From: Burkholderiales bacterium
Lineage (GTDB): Bacteria; Pseudomonadota; Gammaproteobacteria; Burkholderiales; Burkholderiaceae_D
Assembly: GCA_028868455.1 (NCBI GenBank)
Contig: JAGWUK010000064.1
Location: 1-10,078 of the forward strand
DNA length: 10,078 nt
Direction of reading: 5' to 3'
Positions 6,015 through 10,078 of this stretch are shown here, piece by piece (position 1 is the first letter of the stretch; each line of letters begins with the position of its first letter). The position numbers and the translations under genes are program-made. The notes beneath the pieces are model-generated. The model had not been told where the DNA came from, ran no database searches, and saw only the letters and a program-made list of their open reading frames with translations.

Positions 6015-8291
6015 TTATTTACTTTGCACCGATTCAGGTTTTTTCTCGCGACCTGTCCAATACAGTAATAGAACGATCACAGCATAGGGCAACATCGATA
6101 AAGCATTTGCGTTGGCACCTTCGAAGAAGGGGTTGTGCAAATTTGCCCATTCACCGATTTTTTTGTCGAACCCGGTCAGGATGCCTGCGGTGAATGCGAT
6201 GACAATGCCTGCTAATGCGCCACCGGCAATATACCCGGACGAAAGCAAAACACCCGCGCTGCGATCGCCGGCTGCTTGTTGTTCTTCTTCGCTCAGATGC
6301 TGATTGTGTGCGAGTTTGTTATTACGTCGATCAACCAGCCAACGTATCATGCCGCCGATGAACAAAGGAGCGGAGGAAGATAAAGGTAAATACACGCCTA
6401 CAGCAAATGCCAGCGATGGAATGCCTGACATTTCCAGTACCAGCGCGATCATGACGCCGAATAAAACGAGCGTCCACGGCAGTTGCTGATCCAGTATGCC
6501 TTTGATGATATACGACATCAAAACGGCCTTAGGCGCATCATATTTTTTTACTTCAGTGCCGTCAGGGCGTTTGGTATATGAACCGTTAATACCCGGATCC
6601 ACCAGATAAACCACTTTCCCTGCGTTGTCGACCAGATATTTCCCGGCCGGCCCGCCAACTGTGTCGGTTTTATGCCATACCTTATATGTCGCTTTATCTT
6701 GCTCGGCTTGTGGGCCTTGTAATTGCGCAGTATCGGTCAGTTTGGATGCGTCGGTGGTCAGCGTCGGTGCGACTTGCGCTGCGGGTACATAGACGGTGCC
6801 AGCATCATTCAGTTTCAGCAGGATAGGGCCTAATACCAGCGCCGACGACAAGGCGCCAGCCAAAATGGCGTACTGTTGCAGGCGCGGCGTTGAGCCGACG
6901 AGAAAACCAGTTTTCAGATCCTGTGAAGTGGTACCTGCGTTGCTGGAGGCAATACAAACGATGGCGCCAACGGATAAGGCCGTCACATAATACTTCCCAC
7001 CTGTCCAGCCCATCAGCAAAAATATCAGGCAAGTGAATAACAATGTCGCGACGGTCATACCGGAAATTGGATTGGATGACGAACCGATTTCACCTGTTAG
7101 ACGGGACGATACGGTGGAAAAAAGAAAACCAAAAACCAATATCAAAAGCGCGCCGAGAAAATTCATATTCAACGGTGCAGCAAATGTAATGATCGCGATG
7201 ATTGCCAGTGAGCCGATCACGACCCATTTCATCGGGATATCCTGGTCGGTACGCAATACGCTAACTATCGCTGCCGTATCTTTTGCACCTTTGCTCAGTC
7301 CGGAAAGCCCGGCAGAAAGGCTGCGCCAGATGGTTGGCAAAGCGCGTATCAGGCTGACCAGACCACCTGCAGCAACTGCCCCGGCGCCAATATACAAAAC
7401 ATAAGCGCTACGAATATCGTGCGGACTCATTTCGCTGATCAGCTTGGTTCCTGGCGTCAATGGCACTGTCAGTGCATCGCCAAAAAATTTAATCATCGGT
7501 ATCAGCAGCAGATACGACATAACACCACCGGCTGCCATGACGGAAGCAATACGTGGGCCGATGATATATCCAACACCCAGCAGCTCTGGCGACACTTCCG
7601 CTCCAATCAGTCCGCCTTTGAGCGGGGCGCCGAAGGCGACTTCTGGCGTGTCTTTCCATCCCTTGAAAGCCACGTTCAGTATTTTGTAAAGCAAACCGAC
7701 GCCAAATCCGCCGAAGATAATGGCAGCACGTTTGCTGGCGTCATCCTGAGCATTGGGGTTGCTGGTTTCGCCTGCCGCTTCACGCGACGTTTGCGTGGCT
7801 GCGGCTTTCAACACTTCTGCACAAGCCGTGCCTTCGGGGTATTTCAGCTCCTGGTGATTTTCTACAATCATCGTTCGCCGCATAGGGATCATCATCAAAA
7901 TACCAAGCAAACCACCGAGGCAGCCAACCAGCATGACGCGCGAAATTTCGAGATCGAATCCGAGGATCAAAATTGCCGGCATCGTGACGCCTAGGCCGAA
8001 TGCCAGCGACTCACCAGCAGACCCTGCGGTCTGGGTAATACTGTTTTCCAGAATCGTTGAATCCTGGCCACCAAGTTTGTTTGTCAGACGGAATAAAGTA
8101 ATCGCAATGACTGCGACAGGGATTGATGCACTGACTGTCAAGCCGACTTTTAACACCAAATACAAAGAGGACGCGCCGAAAATTACGCCCAGAATCACGC
8201 CCATGATAATGGCACGCGCACTCATTTCGGGGAGGTTGGCAGAAGCGGGGATGTAGGGTTTAAATGATGAAGGTGGCTTGTCTTTTTGCAT
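6015..8291 (-). CDS. OPT-family oligopeptide transporter
   Basis: A 758-aa polytopic inner-membrane protein of the oligopeptide transporter (OPT/YSL) superfamily; relatives are thought to take up small peptides or metal chelates, probably by proton symport. The substrate cannot be read from sequence. Family motifs seen are the N-terminal GVILGVIFGASSLYLVLKVG helix, NHQELKYPEGTACAEVLKA (about 145-163), GEIGSSSNPISGMTVATL (about 400-417), SSNAGTTSQDLKTGFLVG (about 449-466), and GIPSLAFAVGVYLPLSSSAP (about 623-642). Many hydrophobic helices alternate with short loops. Residues about 500-586 form a hydrophilic stretch with no membrane helix (KYLVDNAGKVVYLVDPGING), adding length beyond the 650-700 aa I would expect for bacterial members. 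The start at 8291 has AAGG 7 nt upstream. A terminator follows, so this is the last gene of its unit; no permease partner or ATPase adjoins it. Confidence 0.93.
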   Translation of the reverse strand: MQKDKPPSSFKPYIPASANLPEMSARAIIMGVILGVIFGASSLYLVLKVGLTVSASIPVAVIAITLFRLTNKLGGQDSTILENSITQTAGSAGESLAFGLGVTMPAILILGFDLEISRVMLVGCLGGLLGILMMIPMRRTMIVENHQELKYPEGTACAEVLKAAATQTSREAAGETSNPNAQDDASKRAAIIFGGFGVGLLYKILNVAFKGWKDTPEVAFGAPLKGGLIGAEVSPELLGVGYIIGPRIASVMAAGGVMSYLLLIPMIKFFGDALTVPLTPGTKLISEMSPHDIRSAYVLYIGAGAVAAGGLVSLIRALPTIWRSLSAGLSGLSKGAKDTAAIVSVLRTDQDIPMKWVVIGSLAIIAIITFAAPLNMNFLGALLILVFGFLFSTVSSRLTGEIGSSSNPISGMTVATLLFTCLIFLLMGWTGGKYYVTALSVGAIVCIASSNAGTTSQDLKTGFLVGSTPRLQQYAILAGALSSALVLGPILLKLNDAGTVYVPAAQVAPTLTTDASKLTDTAQLQGPQAEQDKATYKVWHKTDTVGGPAGKYLVDNAGKVVYLVDPGINGSYTKRPDGTEVKKYDAPKAVLMSYIIKGILDQQLPWTLVLFGVMIALVLEMSGIPSLAFAVGVYLPLSSSAPLFIGGMIRWLVDRRNNKLAHNQHLSEEEQQAAGDRSAGVLLSSGYIAGGALAGIVIAFTAGILTGFDKKIGEWANLHNPFFEGANANALSMLPYAVIVLLLYWTGREKKPESVQSK

Positions 8292-8300
8292 TTGCTTACC

Positions 8301-8498
8301 TTATTTGTATTGAGGATTTGTTTTGTTCGCATTGGTATGCGAACCCCTTGATATATTGGAATTTCCTGTCTCGTGGAAGTCATCCATCGGGATTTCGCTG
8401 AAAACTGCCTCGGCTGCGGCATTACATTTGAGCGCACAATTTTGCACGTTCATCGTTGCTGCATTTTGCCTTAACAATTCAGCGTAAGCCCTATCCAT
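8301..8498 (-). CDS. Possible small protein upstream of the OPT gene (65 aa)
   Basis: An open frame of 65 codons beginning MDRAYAELLRQNAATMNVQN and ending in NPQYK. I recognise no domain. The first 40 residues could form alpha helices (AYAELLRQNAATM, NAAAEAVFSEIP) and contain two Cys; the tail is rich in Asn, Ser, Lys and probably disordered. In favour of a real gene: its TAA is 9 nt upstream of the transporter ATG and overlaps that gene's Shine-Dalgarno sequence (TAAGG), as in coupled operons. Against: the only upstream purine stretch, AGG, is just 3 nt from its ATG, the tail overlaps a palindrome, and composition is unremarkable. It may simply be leader sequence. Confidence 0.3.
   Translation of the reverse strand: MDRAYAELLRQNAATMNVQNCALKCNAAAEAVFSEIPMDDFHETGNSNISRGSHTNANKTNPQYK
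8325..8344. promoter_or_regulatory. Palindromic putative operator upstream of the OPT gene
   Basis: A perfect inverted repeat, GTTCGCAT (8325-8332), TGGT spacer, ATGCGAAC (8337-8344). It lies 34-53 bp upstream of the transporter start codon. The size and symmetry suit a dimeric repressor site; in RNA it would make an 8-bp, 4-nt-loop hairpin just ahead of the ribosome-binding site. A weak -10-like TATATC lies directly upstream on the minus strand (8352-8357 region), which would put the palindrome over the transcription start. No regulator gene is adjacent, so the binding protein is unknown. Confidence 0.45.
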
Positions 8499-8816
8499 CG
8501 CCTATTTTACAAATACCAGATAGCATTTTGTGCCTTGGTCGAGACCATATTGCGAATTGATATATTTGTAAATGGTCGGGCATTATCACGCTTTTTCAGG
8601 GGGCGAGGCAACGATTGATTCGCCAATCCAGTTAATTGAATCGACATTCAACGTTTACAATGGCAATGGCTTGTTTCGTTCAATATCTTATTTTGCTGGT
8701 CGTGCAAGTCGCTCCGGCGATAGGTATTACGAATCCATTGAAGCAAATCGTCGCCGCACATTCTTCGTTTCGCTCTGTATTGTGCAACATTGTTTAGTCC
8801 TATCGAGAATTGATCT
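8499..8816. other. Divergent intergenic region between OPT and exonuclease genes
   Basis: About 320 bp (525 bp if the small frame at 8301-8498 is not a gene) with no convincing gene. It should hold the promoters of both divergent genes. Seen on the plus strand: a weak sigma-70-like pair TTAATT (8632-8637), 18-nt spacer, TACAAT (8656-8661), which would leave a leader of about 150 nt before the exonuclease gene. On the minus strand TAAAAT lies about 5 nt before the ATG of the small frame, with no good -35. Nested inverted repeats occur: TGGTC-GA-GACCA at 8536-8547, and GACCAT (8543-8548) facing ATGGTC (8572-8577) across an AT-rich spacer. These may be operator half-sites; none is certain. Confidence 0.4.
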
Positions 8817-9671
8817 ATGCTTGAAAAACCTGTCGTAATGATCGACTTTGAAACAACGGGCATGAGTCCGGAGCAGGGGGGGAGGGCAACGGAAATCGCT
8901 GCGCTACGGATAGTTGGGAGTGAAGTCGTGGACCGCTATGTTTCACTGATCAATACGCATTCCCGGATTTCGTCATTCATCACGGGATTAACAGGCATTA
9001 CGCAGGCAATGGTAGACAAGGCACCGCCAGTGGCCGAGGTTATTCCTGAATTACTCGAATTTATCGGTAGCGACACGTTGGCAGCGCACAACGCCAGTTT
9101 TGACGAAAAATTCCTGCTTGCTGAAAGTAATCGATTGGGACTCATGCCGCGGCATGATGGCGTGATTTGCTCCGTCAAGCTCTCCCGGCGCGTATTTCCT
9201 GGTTTGAGTAGTTATTCGCTGGGGCCTCTTGCGTCGGCTCTCGGCATTCGTTTTAAAGGTTCTGCACACCGAGCAGAAGCAGATGCTGAGGTTGCGTCAT
9301 CTGTAATTTTACACATCGCCAGCGAATTGCAGGAACGCTACGCAATGCAACGTATTACGCCTCAGCTTTTTCAGGAGATCAATAAATTAAGTGCAGCAAA
9401 AGTTCCTGCATTTTTGCAAAAGCACGGAAAGATACATGGCCAGGCGGAGCCGATACAAAATCCCGGGCGCGCTGAAAAAGTTCAGCGCTTTCGCCACTAT
9501 AAAGGCGGTGTGTACGAGCTCGTTTGCGAAGCAACCCAGGAATCCGATCTGACGCCAATCATTGTGTATCGTTCTCACAACGGAAGTATCTGGACCAGAC
9601 CAAAAGAAGTTTTCTTTGAAATGCTGGAAATTGATGGCGTTCAAGTTCAGCGTTTTACACCGATTGTTTAA
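8817..9671 (+). CDS. DEDDh 3'-5' exonuclease with C-terminal DUF1653 domain
   Basis: The N-terminal 170 residues are a DnaQ/PolC-epsilon-like exonuclease, predicted to remove nucleotides from 3' ends of DNA or RNA with two metal ions. Motif Exo I is MIDFETTG with Asp10 and Glu12; Exo II is AAHNASFDEKFL with Asp96; Exo III is SAHRAEADA with His151 and Asp156. All five DEDDh residues are present. ITGLTGITQAMV and the SYSLGPLASALGI segment are typical of PolC-like relatives. Residues about 171-220 are a helical, Lys/Gln-rich linker. Residues about 223-281 match DUF1653: RHYKGGVYELV, then IIVYRSHNGSIWTRPKEVFFE, then VQRF. The start at 8817 gives a canonical beta-strand before Exo I and has GAGA 8 nt upstream. 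It stands alone between a divergent gene and a strong palindrome, so it is probably monocistronic. It is not DnaQ epsilon itself: neighbours and the tail differ. The cellular role is unknown. Confidence 0.9.
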   Translation: MLEKPVVMIDFETTGMSPEQGGRATEIAALRIVGSEVVDRYVSLINTHSRISSFITGLTGITQAMVDKAPPVAEVIPELLEFIGSDTLAAHNASFDEKFLLAESNRLGLMPRHDGVICSVKLSRRVFPGLSSYSLGPLASALGIRFKGSAHRAEADAEVASSVILHIASELQERYAMQRITPQLFQEINKLSAAKVPAFLQKHGKIHGQAEPIQNPGRAEKVQRFRHYKGGVYELVCEATQESDLTPIIVYRSHNGSIWTRPKEVFFEMLEIDGVQVQRFTPIV

Positions 9672-9686
9672 CAAATACTGAAAATG

Positions 9687-9752
9687 AAAGCCCAATATCC
9701 ATAAGCCTTTCCAAGGAATATTGCTTGGAAAGGCTTATGGATATTGGGCTTT
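9687..9752. terminator. 66-bp near-perfect palindrome after the exonuclease gene, probable terminator
   Basis: Left arm 9687-9715 and right arm 9724-9752 are exact reverse complements over 29 bp. The 8-nt centre GAATATTG contains AATATT, itself palindromic, so 32 of 33 base pairs of the 66-bp unit are symmetric, the exception being the G-G at 9716/9723. It starts 16 bp after the exonuclease stop codon and ends in TTTT on the plus strand (9750-9753), so it should fold in RNA and can act as an intrinsic terminator. On the minus strand the following T run is interrupted. The stem is much longer and less GC-rich than an ordinary terminator. Confidence 0.7.
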
Positions 9753-9754
9753 TA

Positions 9755-10039
9755 CTTTCTACCTGATTAAACGTGGCTATTTTCACCCTGTAGTAATCTG
9801 CTTTAACGCGGCATGCGTGTTAAAGAAATTTTGCCGCATTCCTTTCTCTTCTTTCGATTTATTTTCCGCATTGAACTGCCGAAAGACGTTTCCTCACGTC
9901 CGCATTTCATTATTTTTCGCAAACTCGAATAAAGCCTCTAAAAATCAAATGCCCAAAAAAATAACAGTGTTATAAATTAAGGGTATTGTTCTTGCTTTTT
10001 ATAAAAAAACAAGAATTGCGAAAATTTTTCATAGAGAAG
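9755..10039. other. Gene-free AT-rich region with small repeats
   Basis: I see no convincing coding frame in about 285 bp. Structure that is visible: an inverted repeat at 9801-9825 (CTTTAACGCG / CGTGTTAAAG, 10 bp with one G-T pair, loop GCATG); three direct copies of CCGCATT at 9834-9840, 9866-9872 and 9900-9906; a -10-like TATAAA at 9971-9976; and an AT-rich hairpin with arms TTCTTG (9989-9994) and CAAGAA (10010-10015) plus internal T/A pairing. The rising AT content towards the right edge is what a promoter region for a downstream plus-strand gene would look like. Confidence 0.4.
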
Positions 10040-10078
10040 ATGGCGCGATCCAATGCATCCATCTCGAAAGGTGGTCGG
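10040..10078 (+). CDS. Possible start of a further gene, 3'-truncated
   Basis: ATG at 10040 opens a frame MARSNASISKGGR that runs off the right edge after 13 codons. A purine-rich AGAGAAG lies immediately upstream, too close to be an ideal ribosome-binding site. The AT-rich region before it could contain a promoter. The residues are too few to recognise a family, and frames on the other strand are also open here, so this is only a possibility. Confidence 0.25.
   Translation, partial: MARSNASISKGGR

Noticed and set aside
5833..6087. An 84-codon plus-strand frame spanning the terminator region
   Set aside because: It overlaps both minus-strand genes and runs through the terminator stem-loop; no recognisable protein features.
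7419..7994. A 191-codon open frame on the plus strand opposite the OPT gene
   Set aside because: It lies wholly inside a well-supported membrane protein gene on the other strand. The translation is rich in His, Gln, Arg and Cys with no domain, as expected for an antisense shadow.
8529..8545. GGCAC...GC on the minus strand, considered as a sigma-54 promoter for the OPT gene
   Set aside because: The GG-to-GC spacing is 8 nt instead of the required 10, and the TTGC box is absent.
8572..8838. An 88-codon plus-strand frame before the exonuclease gene
   Set aside because: It overlaps the start of the exonuclease gene in another frame, has no ribosome-binding site, and its translation looks non-coding. 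The ATG at 8817 with DEDDh motifs is clearly the real gene.
9721..9975. An 84-codon plus-strand frame starting inside the 66-bp palindrome
   Set aside because: Its start lies in the hairpin arm, and the translation is rich in Phe, Cys and Lys without domain features, typical of AT-rich non-coding DNA.

Overview
The window looks like a chromosomal segment of a motile betaproteobacterium, probably Burkholderiales and possibly Oxalobacteraceae. The evidence is the flgI-flgJ-flgK-flgL order, a FlgJ with a C-terminal peptidoglycan hydrolase domain (a beta/gammaproteobacterial trait), moderate GC content and the general protein flavour. The family-level placement is inference; there is no rRNA or marker gene here to prove it.

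Positions 1-5592 (+ strand) are the distal end of a flagellar rod/hook operon. It holds flgI (P-ring, truncated by the left edge), flgJ (rod cap and muramidase), flgK and flgL (the two hook-filament junction proteins). A near-consensus sigma-28 (FliA) promoter lies in the flgJ-flgK gap, so flgKL can be expressed late, together with filament genes, as well as by read-through from the rod genes. FlgK carries an internal tandem duplication of a roughly 78-residue beta-rich module.

Positions 5593-8500 are on the opposite strand. A small conserved-looking hypothetical gene (88 aa) converges on flgL. Next comes a strong stem-loop terminator, and then a large OPT-family membrane transporter of 758 aa with a soluble insert near residues 500-586. 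Just upstream of the transporter are an 8-bp-arm palindrome, possibly an operator, and a 65-codon reading frame whose stop codon overlaps the transporter's ribosome-binding site.

Positions 8500-8816 form a divergent, gene-free regulatory region. Positions 8817-9671 (+) encode a DEDDh (DnaQ-like) 3'-5' exonuclease fused to a C-terminal DUF1653 domain. It is followed by a nearly perfect 66-bp palindrome, at least partly a terminator. From there to the right edge is AT-rich non-coding DNA with small repeats, and possibly the first codons of another gene at 10040.

No tRNA, rRNA, CRISPR array, insertion sequence or prophage gene was recognised. The window is mostly ordinary. The least ordinary items are the exonuclease-DUF1653 fusion, the 66-bp palindrome, and the duplicated FlgK module.
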